The notes below the pieces were generated by a model. That model ran no database searches. It was not told where the DNA came from and was given only the letters and a program-made list of their open reading frames with translations. Shown here piece by piece: positions 41,866 through 50,217 of a stretch of 64,000 bases of DNA. This DNA comes from Opitutaceae bacterium UBA2377. Its GTDB lineage: Bacteria; Verrucomicrobiota; Verrucomicrobiia; Opitutales; Opitutaceae. Positions within the stretch are counted from its first letter, which is position 1; every line of letters begins with the position of its first letter. The translations under genes and the position numbers were made by a program. The stretch covers positions 35,446-99,445 of the forward strand of contig DDSZ01000016.1 in the NCBI GenBank assembly GCA_002344205.1, given 5' to 3'.

Positions 41866-44205
41866 TTAGAAGCGACGTTCGATTGAAAATACGAAGCGAC
41901 GAGGCATAGTGCCACTGTTGGCAGTGCCCGTGATAATGTATTCATCGAGCACGTTCTGCACACGGAACTGTGCCTCCCATGATCCACGTTCAGATCTGCG
42001 AGCGATGCGGACGCCGAGGTCCCAGCGGAAGCTGCCGCTCTGGAGCACGATATTGTCAGGGTTGAGCACAACATCGTCGGTGTATCCAAAAGCACTCTGG
42101 ACATACATATTCCAGTTGCTCTCCCGATAGGCGAGGTAATTACCCATTAAGTTGAGACGCACTGGGGTGTCGCCGCGTTGCCTGCGCTTTACAACGGACT
42201 GATCTGACTGCACCGCGAAGATTGCTGTTTTGGCGAAGGCAGCTGAAGCGTAGAAAGACAACCGGTCGGTTGGTGCGCCAGATAATTCGATTTCAACACC
42301 CTCGGAAGTCGCACTGGGGTCCGCGACATTCTCGCGCCAATTAAACTGAGGGCTGATCTCGTCGTTCCGGTTAGTGCGGAAATTGACCGAGCGAATGTCA
42401 CTACCTTCGAGGATTTTGTAATACGAAACATTGAACGTAAACTTTCCCCCAAACAGTTCGGACTTCAGGCCGATCTCGTCGAGCTCCACTGTGCGAGCTG
42501 CGGAGATACGTTCGCTCGGGTCACGGCCGGCCACTCCGAAGGTACCTTCTGGATAACGAAGTACGTTACGGGTGGGGTCTTGCTGTTCGGCATGGACCGC
42601 GAAAAGCGTGACAGATGGCAAGACACGAAACCCAGCACCTACGCGCCAAGTCTTGTCGGTGGGCTCAGGGCGGGAAGCGATGAATGTGTTATTGCTCCGA
42701 TTTATTATATCCTCTTTTATCTTATCGTAGCGCCATCCTCCAGTGATCTGCAATCTATCATCGAAGGCCTTGGCTGTATGTTGAATGTAGTAGGAAGTCT
42801 CTTCGACATCTCGTGTCTCGTGTGTGCTCACGGCTTGAGCTGGTAGATCACTACGCTTCAAGGCTAAGAATGCACTATTATCTAATATGCGCCATACGGC
42901 ACCAGTATTGGCACGCTTGAAGCGATCGAAAACATCGCGCCATGTAAGCTCATATCCTAGCAAAGTCTGATGGGTCATTCTTGCAAATTCGTACTCCAGG
43001 AGAAAATCACCCTGATAGGAGATGAATTCAATGTCGCGCTCAGTAGTGTCATGTCGCAAGGCCATGGTCCAGTCGATGGGCGGGCCAAGCGGATTTGCAG
43101 GATCGAATATGTAACTACCAAAGCCGCGAAGGCGGGTAAGCTCGCGGTCCACCTGGGTGTTTACCCAGAGCAACCCCTGTCTAGTTGAAAGCCAATCCGT
43201 GAATTTGTGATTTAATTGGACGAAGACGTCGTAGGCTTGTGCGTCTGGTTCGACCCAAGAAGCAGTCTGAGGATATTCTTTGGGCATCATGCGCGTTTTG
43301 TGCAGCGCCCCATCCTCCGGAAAAGTGCGGAATACTTGGCCATTAGGTGCGCGGAAGAAAAACTGAAACTCATCCTGGATTTCGAAAAACTCGGCGGATG
43401 GAGTAGCCCCTGATTGCATACTACCTTCGATCAGCAAATCAGTGCGTTCATTGAAACGGAAATGGATCGAAGGGAAAAACGCGATGGTGTCATACTTGTT
43501 ATTGGGCAGGTAAGTTTCACCGCCAGTATAAGAAGTGATAGCGCGGTAGAGGATACGGCCGTCAGATGTTAGCGGGCCTGTCATATCCAACTCCGACTTA
43601 TGGTAGCCATAATCATCAACGGTGAACCTGATGGACGTTGCTTTTCGTGACTGAGGCTTCTTCGTAACCAAATTAACTACGCCGCCCGCTTCGCCGCGAC
43701 CCGTGGTGGCGGAGCCAAGACCTTTAATCACTTCGATTCGGTCAATGTTCGCCATATCTTTGCGGAAGTGGAGCGAAGATCCAGTGGTATAGCGGTAGCT
43801 GTTGCGGAACTGACTGTTGACATCAATTGAGCGAACCTGAAATTGATCTTGGCCTCCATTTCGCATAGTCACGCCTGGTAGGAAAGCTACGGCTTCACCC
43901 AGCGTAGGTGCCGCTAACTCCTTGATCATGCGCTCGCCCGCAATGTTGACTGTTTGCGGGATGTCGCGAAGCGCAGTATTCAACCTGGTGACCGAGGTGG
44001 CTGAAGTGACGCCGTAGCCACTGGCGTCCTCCTTGGCTTCAACCGAGAAGGGCTGCAATGTGACAACCTCTTCATCGATGTTGTCAGAAACAGGCTTAGT
44101 TTGAGCCGAAATCTTAACAGCGAACACCAAGAAAAGCATAGGTAAGACTACACTGGAAACGAGCTGGTGCATAAACTGACCGAGGCTGGGGATATATTGT
44201 TTCAT
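41866..44205 (-). CDS. TonB-dependent receptor
   Basis: A 779-aa outer-membrane receptor. Signal peptide at about 10-36 (LPMLFLVFAVKISAQ); the region after it, EEVVTLQPFSVEAKEDASGYG, is typical of Opitutaceae receptors and serves as TonB box/plug lead. Plug domain ~60-190 with RDIPQTVNI, LGEAVAFLPGV; then beta-barrel ending in RRFVFSIERRF with a terminal Phe. Start at 44205 (MKQYIPSLGQF) was chosen over upstream codons because it leads directly into the signal peptide. Divergent from the LacI regulator at 44328. Likely imports the glycan or sugar acid, energised by a TonB system such as 50218-52147. Confidence 0.92.
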   Translation of the reverse strand: MKQYIPSLGQFMHQLVSSVVLPMLFLVFAVKISAQTKPVSDNIDEEVVTLQPFSVEAKEDASGYGVTSATSVTRLNTALRDIPQTVNIAGERMIKELAAPTLGEAVAFLPGVTMRNGGQDQFQVRSIDVNSQFRNSYRYTTGSSLHFRKDMANIDRIEVIKGLGSATTGRGEAGGVVNLVTKKPQSRKATSIRFTVDDYGYHKSELDMTGPLTSDGRILYRAITSYTGGETYLPNNKYDTIAFFPSIHFRFNERTDLLIEGSMQSGATPSAEFFEIQDEFQFFFRAPNGQVFRTFPEDGALHKTRMMPKEYPQTASWVEPDAQAYDVFVQLNHKFTDWLSTRQGLLWVNTQVDRELTRLRGFGSYIFDPANPLGPPIDWTMALRHDTTERDIEFISYQGDFLLEYEFARMTHQTLLGYELTWRDVFDRFKRANTGAVWRILDNSAFLALKRSDLPAQAVSTHETRDVEETSYYIQHTAKAFDDRLQITGGWRYDKIKEDIINRSNNTFIASRPEPTDKTWRVGAGFRVLPSVTLFAVHAEQQDPTRNVLRYPEGTFGVAGRDPSERISAARTVELDEIGLKSELFGGKFTFNVSYYKILEGSDIRSVNFRTNRNDEISPQFNWRENVADPSATSEGVEIELSGAPTDRLSFYASAAFAKTAIFAVQSDQSVVKRRQRGDTPVRLNLMGNYLAYRESNWNMYVQSAFGYTDDVVLNPDNIVLQSGSFRWDLGVRIARRSERGSWEAQFRVQNVLDEYIITGTANSGTMPRRFVFSIERRF

Positions 44206-44310
44206 GAGGTTTGGCGGGGTTGACCTTAGGCGTTGCCGACATAACGGGGCAGACGGCGCATGAGGTAGGTTGCACTTTGGTAAAGTAAGATTGACGATCA
44301 AACAACCCGT

Positions 44311-44324
44311 CGTGTTATGGTAAC
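44311..44324. promoter_or_regulatory. Candidate LacI-type operator O1
   Basis: CGTGTTATGGTAAC lies three bases before the LacI regulator ATG and includes the small palindrome GTTA-TGG-TAAC. A second copy agreeing at 11 of 14 positions is at 45384-45397 upstream of the catabolic operon. The position would allow autoregulation and control of the divergent TonB receptor. Confidence 0.4.
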
Positions 44325-44327
44325 TTT

Positions 44328-45374
44328 ATGAGCTTATCCTCATCGGGAATCAGCCTGCATGCAGTGGCGAGCAAGTGCAGTGTGTCAGCAATGACAGTTT
44401 CACGCGTGCTGCGCAACCAAAGCTGCGTCTCACCCGAGACTCGCAAACGAGTGTTGAAAGCGGCCAAGAAAATGGGCTATGCGCCAGACCCCTACATGAA
44501 CCGTCTGATGGCACGCGTGCGCAGCAACCGACATCGTCGCGCCGAAGCAGTCATAGCCGTGGTGCGAGACAACCACCAAGGTGATGACCTACTGGATGCA
44601 GCCTACCATTATGCGCCGCTCAAGGATATCGATGTACATGCTAGCCGCTACGGTTACCGGGCAGAGGAATTTTGTCTCGATCGCGCAAAAATGTCTCCTA
44701 CCCGACTACGTCAGATTCTTGAGGCAAGAGGCATTGAGGGAGTGATCATTTCGCCCCAGTCATCACAGAGCGTGGGTCGCGAGATGGACTATGCAGGACT
44801 GGCGGCTGTTACTCTAGGCTATGGCCTAACTGAACCATCGCTACATCGCGCGAGCACCAACATGACCCGCGGAATTCTGCAGGCCACACGTGAACTTGCC
44901 GCCCGTGGCTACCGGCGCATCGGCCTCGCTGTAACAGAGTGGATCGATGCACGGTCCGACCACACCTATACAGGCGCGATGCTCAACTACCAGAGGCAGA
45001 TACCGCCCCGTGACCGCGTTCCATTGCTACTCTTCCCCAAAAACAATATCGCCAAAGAGGAACATATCTTCCGTGCTTGGTTTCGACGATACCGGCCGGA
45101 CGTCATTCTCTCCTTTGAGCGCTACGTGCCAGAATGGCTATGCTCAGGTCTCGGATTACGCATACCCGAAACCATCGGCCTCGTCGTCCACGATTGGGAC
45201 CTGCGTTGCACCGGCTTCGCCGGGATTGACCACCAGCGTTCCCATGTCGTGGCGGCCGCTGTAGACATGCTCGCCGCTCAATTACTGCATAACGAACGTG
45301 GCGTTCCGGCTGTCGCCCGGCAAGTATTGATCGAGCCGTCGTGGGTCGCGGGATCAAGCATCCGACCAAGATAG
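44328..45374 (+). CDS. LacI family transcriptional regulator
   Basis: A 348-aa repressor-type protein. The N-terminal LacI helix-turn-helix is ISLHAVASKCSVSAMTVSRVLR (shown by key residues S-A-M-T-V-S-R-V), followed by the hinge helix ETRKRVLKAAKKMGYAPDPY. The ligand domain ~60-340 has typical segments such as GVIISPQ and GYRRIGLA. It heads the operon for galactonate breakdown and is divergent from the TonB receptor, so it most likely senses an intermediate such as galactonate. Two related motifs (44311, 45384) are its likely operators. Confidence 0.88.
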   Translation: MSLSSSGISLHAVASKCSVSAMTVSRVLRNQSCVSPETRKRVLKAAKKMGYAPDPYMNRLMARVRSNRHRRAEAVIAVVRDNHQGDDLLDAAYHYAPLKDIDVHASRYGYRAEEFCLDRAKMSPTRLRQILEARGIEGVIISPQSSQSVGREMDYAGLAAVTLGYGLTEPSLHRASTNMTRGILQATRELAARGYRRIGLAVTEWIDARSDHTYTGAMLNYQRQIPPRDRVPLLLFPKNNIAKEEHIFRAWFRRYRPDVILSFERYVPEWLCSGLGLRIPETIGLVVHDWDLRCTGFAGIDHQRSHVVAAAVDMLAAQLLHNERGVPAVARQVLIEPSWVAGSSIRPR

Positions 45375-45383
45375 CTAAATATC

Positions 45384-45397
45384 CGTGTTATCATAGC
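45384..45397. promoter_or_regulatory. Candidate LacI-type operator O2
   Basis: CGTGTTATCATAGC resembles O1 at 44311-44324, with the same first eight bases. It lies 55 bases upstream of the dehydrogenase gene at 45453, at the head of the catabolic operon. Confidence 0.38.
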
Positions 45398-45419
45398 ATG
45401 GCACCGGCGGTTGCCATGC
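45396..45419. promoter_or_regulatory. Perfect 8-bp-arm inverted repeat before the catabolic operon
   Basis: Arms GCATGGCA (45396-45403) and TGCCATGC (45412-45419) with an 8-base spacer. It overlaps the end of candidate operator O2. Without a T-tract it is more likely an operator or mRNA leader hairpin than a terminator, though termination of the LacI gene cannot be excluded. Confidence 0.4.
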
Positions 45420-45452
45420 CGGAATGACAATGAATTATTGCGCCCTGCCCAC

Positions 45453-46496
45453 ATGCCGCGCCGCCATACCGCACCTCTGCATCAAATTTCTTCCCGCCCA
45501 GTGGTGCTCATTACCACTGCTCTTCCTCGATCTCAATTGTCGCATCTTGCCGGGTTGGCGCGCATTGTGATGGGCCCACCTGGTGGCGACACCATGCCTC
45601 GCGCCAGAGTGCTTCAGATGGCTCCCCAACTGGCCGGCATTATCAGTCAAGGTGAACTGACCGTCGACGCTGAGCTGCTTGATCGCGCTCCAAGCTTGCG
45701 GATAGTTGCAAGCGCCTCAGTCGGCGTGGACAAACTCGACCTGAGTTTGATGGCCCAGCGCGGGGTCTATGCGACCAATGCCCCAACTTACTTTGTGGAA
45801 GCGACCGCTGACTACACGCTCGGAGCTATCTTAGCCCTGATGCGCCGGCTGACCGAGGCTGATCGCTATGTGCGCTCCGGACGGTGGCACAGATTTCAGC
45901 CTGGTGCTTGGGATGGCGGTTTGCTGAAAGATAAGGTTCTCGGCATTGTCGGATATGGTGCTATCGGCCGAGCCGTAGCCCGCCGAGCCACCGGTTTCGG
46001 ACTGAAAGTAATATACTACAGTCGCACACCCTCGAAGGAACCTGGCTATACTCCATTGAACCGACTGCTATCCAAGGCGGACATTGTATCCCTCCATGTG
46101 CCACTTACTGTAGATACGTATGGATTGATGAACTCCTCCAGATTGGATCGGATGAAACGTGGCGCCTATCTGATCAACACGGCCCGCGGTAGGGTAGTGG
46201 ATGAAGCTGCTCTCATCCGAGTGCTAAACTCCGGTCAGTTAGCAGGTGCAGCACTCGATGTTTTCGCCCAAGAACCGCAGGTGCCGGCCGCATTGCGACG
46301 GCATAATAATGTTCTGCTTACACCACATTTGGGCGGCGGCACCCGTGAAAGCCGATTGATGGCTTGGTCCATTTGCCTTTCAAACGTAGCCCGTGTTCTG
46401 GCGGGACAATATCCAACCCACCTTCAGAACGAGCCGATCTCAACCAGCACTGGCACAACACCTGCTCGGCAATATCGTGCGCAGCCTAATAAATAA
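45453..46496 (+). CDS. D-isomer specific 2-hydroxyacid dehydrogenase
   Basis: A 347-aa NAD(P)-dependent dehydrogenase. Dinucleotide motif GIVGYGAIGRAVARRA at about 155-170; catalytic R in LINTARGRVVDE, E in VFAQEPQVP, and H in LLTPHLGGGTRESR. Domain order matches glyoxylate/hydroxypyruvate reductases and phosphoglycerate dehydrogenase. I chose the ATG at 45453 because the earlier one (45411) lies inside the inverted repeat. First gene of the galactonate operon; the reaction may reduce a 2-keto acid or oxidise a 2-hydroxy acid of the pathway. Confidence 0.87.
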   Translation: MPRRHTAPLHQISSRPVVLITTALPRSQLSHLAGLARIVMGPPGGDTMPRARVLQMAPQLAGIISQGELTVDAELLDRAPSLRIVASASVGVDKLDLSLMAQRGVYATNAPTYFVEATADYTLGAILALMRRLTEADRYVRSGRWHRFQPGAWDGGLLKDKVLGIVGYGAIGRAVARRATGFGLKVIYYSRTPSKEPGYTPLNRLLSKADIVSLHVPLTVDTYGLMNSSRLDRMKRGAYLINTARGRVVDEAALIRVLNSGQLAGAALDVFAQEPQVPAALRRHNNVLLTPHLGGGTRESRLMAWSICLSNVARVLAGQYPTHLQNEPISTSTGTTPARQYRAQPNK

Positions 46497-46560
46497 TCAG
46501 GCCGATGGCAATTCCACTGCTATTCAACACCCCTGCTATGGCCGCTAGCGTCCTGATCCC

Positions 46561-47679
46561 ATGAAGATAACGCATCTCGAAACCATCCATGTACGCCCGC
46601 GCTGGCTGCTGGTGCGGATTCATACGAATCAAGATCATACCGGTTGGGGTGAAGCCACACTGGAAGGTCGTTCCCTGAGCGTGGAAACCATGGTCCACGA
46701 GATGGGACGCTGGCTCGTCGGACAGGATCCGCGTCGCATCGAACAGATCTGGCAGCATTTGCACCGCGGCGGCTTTTATCGCGGGGGTGGTGTTCATTGC
46801 TCGGCGCTCTCCGGAATCGACATGGCGCTGTGGGATCTACTCGGTAAAAGTCTGGGCGCCCCGGTTCATCAACTGCTAGGTGGGCGTGTTCGCGACCGCA
46901 TTCGTCTCTACGCTTGGACTGACGCCGGCACCTCGGACGACTATGTCAACGCTGTGCGCGATGTGAGCATAACTCGCGGATTAACTGCATTCAAATACAA
47001 CGCAACAGGCCGTATGAGGCCACTGTCCAACTCCTCTGCACTCAGCGCTGCGGTAGATCGTTTTGCCGGACTGCGCCGCGCTGCGGGACCAGCGGTAGAC
47101 ATCGCCACGGACTTCCACGGTCGTCTGACCCATGCCGACGCCAAACGCTTGGTGAAACTACTCGAACCGCATCAACCATTCTTTATTGAGGAGCCGGTGG
47201 TGCCGGGCGATACCGATGCTCTACGCGACATCGCCGCCTCGACCAGTGTCCCTATCGCCGCCGGCGAGCGACTCTTCACACGCTGGGAATTCCAACCTCT
47301 TATTGAGCGCCGGGCCGTGGCAATCGTGCAACCCGATACCGCGCACGCTGGCGGTATTTCCGAGACCCGTCGAATCGCCTCGATGGCGGAATCGCGTGAC
47401 ATCCTGTTCGCGCCACATTGCCCCTTAGGTCCGGTGGCTCTGGCCGCCTGCCTGCACCTCGACGCCGTGGCGCCCAACTTCCTGATCCAAGAACACGTCA
47501 CCCTCGGGGAAAGCCTACTACGCACCCCCTTCATCCCGACCGATGGATATTTATCCGTGCCTGAAGCACCTGGCCTTGGGATAGAGATCGACGAGGCAAA
47601 GTTGGCAGCAGAGCGCTTTGATGGTGTCTGGGATAATCCATACTTCACTGCCGAAGACGGCGGGTTCGCAGAATGGTAG
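46561..47679 (+). CDS. dgoD: D-galactonate dehydratase (enolase superfamily)
   Basis: A 372-aa mandelate-racemase subgroup enzyme that removes water from D-galactonate to give 2-keto-3-deoxy-D-galactonate. Mg ligands fit D184, E210 and E236; catalytic residues include H186 (DFHGR), D259 (VQPDTAHAGGISE) and H286 (FAPHCPLG), all in the DgoD arrangement, together with GERLFTRWEFQ. Length is as expected (about 380). It is followed by DgoK and DgoA in order, the full De Ley-Doudoroff set. Starts 64 bases after the dehydrogenase stop. Confidence 0.9.
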   Translation: MKITHLETIHVRPRWLLVRIHTNQDHTGWGEATLEGRSLSVETMVHEMGRWLVGQDPRRIEQIWQHLHRGGFYRGGGVHCSALSGIDMALWDLLGKSLGAPVHQLLGGRVRDRIRLYAWTDAGTSDDYVNAVRDVSITRGLTAFKYNATGRMRPLSNSSALSAAVDRFAGLRRAAGPAVDIATDFHGRLTHADAKRLVKLLEPHQPFFIEEPVVPGDTDALRDIAASTSVPIAAGERLFTRWEFQPLIERRAVAIVQPDTAHAGGISETRRIASMAESRDILFAPHCPLGPVALAACLHLDAVAPNFLIQEHVTLGESLLRTPFIPTDGYLSVPEAPGLGIEIDEAKLAAERFDGVWDNPYFTAEDGGFAEW

Positions 47680-47690
47680 ACTTTCCTCAT

Positions 47691-48620
47691 ATGCGCTATT
47701 TTCTTTCATGTGATTGGGGAACCACCCGTTTTCGACTGCGTTTGGTCGAGCAAAAGTCCCGGCGCATTGTCTCTGAGATTACTTCACCACAGGGCATTCA
47801 AGTATTGGCTTCACAGCACCCGGCCATAACCACACGGCATCAAGCCATGGAATCAGAGCTGGCACAGGCTATCGTAACCCTAGGCGTAGCGGAGCAAATA
47901 GAAATTCCCTTAGTAATCTCAGGTATGGTTTCTTCTACCCTGGGTTGGCATTCGTTGCCCTATGCCTGTGTCCCGGCTAAATTGGATGGACGCTCCTTTA
48001 TATTTCAAGACCTGCTAATTGCAGGACGTAATGTCCGTTTGGTTTCGGGACTGCGCACCGAATGCGACGTAATGCGAGGCGAGGAAACTGAATTAGTCGG
48101 GATTTTTTCATCCCCCGAACGTCAAGTATTATCCGAGCACTGTGTGGTAATCTTACCGGGCACCCACTCAAAGCATGTATATCTGCGCAATGGCAATATA
48201 ATCGACTTCACCACTTTTCTCACGGGTGAACTCTATCAGATCCTAAGGAGTAATTCCACTCTGGGCCTACCCGGAGAATCAACCTTCGCGACGGAACCCT
48301 TTTTGGTCGGTGTTCAAACAAGCCGGCAGCTTGGACTCAGCGCAGCCTTGTTCAAAACCCGGTCGAGGAATGTGCTCGGCCACCTACCAGCAAACCACAC
48401 AACTGCCTTCCTCAGTGGTGCACTAATCGGAGCCGAATTGAGCACTCTGAAAGGAATCGTAACTAAAACAATTGTTCTCGCAGCAAGCGAAGAATTGAGC
48501 CGGCCCTACGCATTGGCATTGAGCGAATTATTGCCGGAAATTGAGGTGGTCCGAATTCCTGCACCAGAAATGAACATCGCTACCGTTCCGGGCCACGCGT
48601 TGCTCCTTACCTATCCGTGA
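47691..48620 (+). CDS. dgoK: 2-dehydro-3-deoxygalactonokinase
   Basis: A 309-aa kinase that phosphorylates 2-keto-3-deoxygalactonate to the 6-phosphate using ATP. It has the DgoK N-terminus YFLSCDWGTTRFRLRL (phosphate-binding), then ISGMVSSTLGW, and GTHSKHVYLRNGNIIDFTTFLTGELYQIL-like blocks, the family signature (given here as key residues HSKHV...TTFLTGE). Start at 47691 chosen because MRYFLSCDWG is the usual N-terminus; an ATG at 47673 overlaps dgoD. Its stop overlaps the GTG of dgoA. Confidence 0.88.
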   Translation: MRYFLSCDWGTTRFRLRLVEQKSRRIVSEITSPQGIQVLASQHPAITTRHQAMESELAQAIVTLGVAEQIEIPLVISGMVSSTLGWHSLPYACVPAKLDGRSFIFQDLLIAGRNVRLVSGLRTECDVMRGEETELVGIFSSPERQVLSEHCVVILPGTHSKHVYLRNGNIIDFTTFLTGELYQILRSNSTLGLPGESTFATEPFLVGVQTSRQLGLSAALFKTRSRNVLGHLPANHTTAFLSGALIGAELSTLKGIVTKTIVLAASEELSRPYALALSELLPEIEVVRIPAPEMNIATVPGHALLLTYP

Positions 48621-49306
48621 GTGCTGTCTCCCAATTTGATCCCATGCGCTTTGGTGCCATGCCCTTGGTCGCAATCCTCCGAGGCCAGCGGACAGAAATC
48701 ATTGCGCCCGTCGTGCAAGCACTGACCGAAGGTGGTTTTACCGCCTTGGAGATCACCATGAATTCACCTGCAGCTATAGAACAAATTCGCCTGGCCTCCG
48801 CACTTGCGAAAGACCACCTGATGATCGGCGCTGGCACTGTAATAAAGCTGGCCGACCTCGACGCAGCCCAAGCAGCCGGGGCTGGTTTCATTGTCACACC
48901 TGCGGTAGTCCCGGAAGTTATTTCCGAATGCATCCGTCGCGGACTACCGGTTTTCCCGGGTGCGTTCACCCCTACCGAAATCCTTCAAGCCCACCGTCTC
49001 GGGGCTACCATGGTAAAATTGTTTCCCGCCCACCGCCTAGGCCCAGATTACCTTCGAGATTTAAAGGCTCCCCTACCGCACATCCACTTGCTTGCTACTG
49101 GTGGGATAACACCTGAAACCCTCCCAGAATATGTAATGGCTGGAGCAGACGGGTTTGGCATCGGCAGCCCCCTTTTTGAGCCTCATCGACTGGATGCGAA
49201 GAACTGGGCATGGCTTAGGGCACGCGCTAGACAATTCTGTGCTGCTTGGGAAAGCTCCATCAACGAACGCAGCCGATCACACCTACCGCAACCTCTGGCC
49301 ACTTAA
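48617..49306 (+). CDS. dgoA: 2-dehydro-3-deoxy-6-phosphogalactonate aldolase (KDPG/KDPGal aldolase)
   Basis: A 229-aa class I aldolase cleaving KDPGal to pyruvate and glyceraldehyde-3-phosphate. Conserved E45 (ALEITMNS), Schiff-base K134 (MVKLFPAHR), R22 (LRGQR), and GAGTV and GGITPE blocks are present. Starts with GTG at 48617 overlapping the dgoK stop by four bases (translational coupling). The C-terminal ~25 residues after the barrel are basic and not typical. Confidence 0.9.
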   Translation: MSAVSQFDPMRFGAMPLVAILRGQRTEIIAPVVQALTEGGFTALEITMNSPAAIEQIRLASALAKDHLMIGAGTVIKLADLDAAQAAGAGFIVTPAVVPEVISECIRRGLPVFPGAFTPTEILQAHRLGATMVKLFPAHRLGPDYLRDLKAPLPHIHLLATGGITPETLPEYVMAGADGFGIGSPLFEPHRLDAKNWAWLRARARQFCAAWESSINERSRSHLPQPLAT

Positions 49307-50048
49307 ATCATTAACGTGACTGATCGCCGTTACTGACCTTGATGCGTTTACCACCTTTCACTGAACTGCCGTCCAGCAGTTGCACCGGTCGCGCGAAAAA
49401 ACCGCCGATTATGAGACCCAAACCTAGCTTGGCGGGGAAACATTCTGGCTTCCGAACGTTCCAGCTTTGTTGGTGACCCCGATGGATGCCACCAATCCGG
49501 CTGCCCCATTGAGCTTTGAACTGATTCCCCCTAAGTAGCACGCGCCTCACCGGCGTGTTTCCAGGCCGAGTGCCCGCTTCATTCAATTTGCAGAAATCTG
49601 ACGCTAGAGAACTGGCGCTGCACCTCTCTTTTCGGCTCGCCGTATCGGGCTCGCTAGCGCTTGCTTAAGGGCGAACTCCTCAGGCACCACCACCGGCAGG
49701 GGCGGGTTCTCCAGCCTTTCCCCATGCCCAAAAATCGAGTGGATATCCTTTATGTCAGGGAGCCTGTGTTCCGGGCTGCGCACTTGGAGGAATCGGTCGT
49801 AAACTAGCTTGGATCGTTTTCTCCTAGGGCTTAGGCCGGCCGTGTTTGATCGGTAATAACCGAACTCCACGCACAAGTTTTGTCCTGATTTTGGGGTAAC
49901 CCCGGCTTGTTGGACTACCTGCCGGGTGAACCGCATCTGCGCTGCTAGCCACAGGGGTAGGATCCGGTTGCATTATGGTTGCATTTGGACCGGTTTACCG
50001 GGTCACGTCAAATCACATCGAATGCCGCATTTTACCTCTGAAAACAAG
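49307..50048. other. Region between dgoA and tRNA-Ala, no recognisable gene
   Basis: About 740 bases with only short minus-strand frames (49311-49586 and 49604-49936), which are in different phases and unlike any family known to me. They could be a decayed mobile-element gene next to the tRNA, but nothing identifies an integrase. No direct repeat of the tRNA was found here. Confidence 0.45.
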
Positions 50049-50049
50049 A

Positions 50050-50072
50050 AACCCCCGGGGGAACCGGGGGTT
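50050..50072 (-). terminator. Rho-independent terminator downstream of tRNA-Ala
   Basis: A 9-bp stem AACCCCCGG / CCGGGGGTT with a 5-base loop, read on the minus strand directly after the tRNA 3' end and followed there by TTCTTGTTTT. A standard terminator for the tRNA and the exbB-exbD-tonB transcript. Confidence 0.75.
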
Positions 50073-50075
50073 AAT

Positions 50076-50151
50076 TGGTGGACCCTAGCGGGTTCGAACC
50101 GCTGACCTCCTCAATGCCATTGAGGCGCTCTACCAACTGAGCTAAGAGCCC
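50076..50151 (-). tRNA. tRNA-Ala (anticodon GGC)
   Basis: A 76-base tRNA including encoded CCA. Acceptor stem GGGCTCT/AGGGTCC, D-arm with AGCTCAGTTGGTAGAGC, anticodon stem CCTCA/TGAGG around loop ATGGCAT (GGC in the centre), T-arm with GGTTCGAACC. The 3' end points to lower coordinates, toward the lower-GC island, a common integration position. It follows the TonB-like gene by 66 bases. Confidence 0.95.
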
Positions 50152-50217
50152 TAAAGTCGAAGGAAGGTTGGGAAAATCAAACTTCCGGCCGCGAAGGCAA
50201 GGACTTTTTCTGCCACT

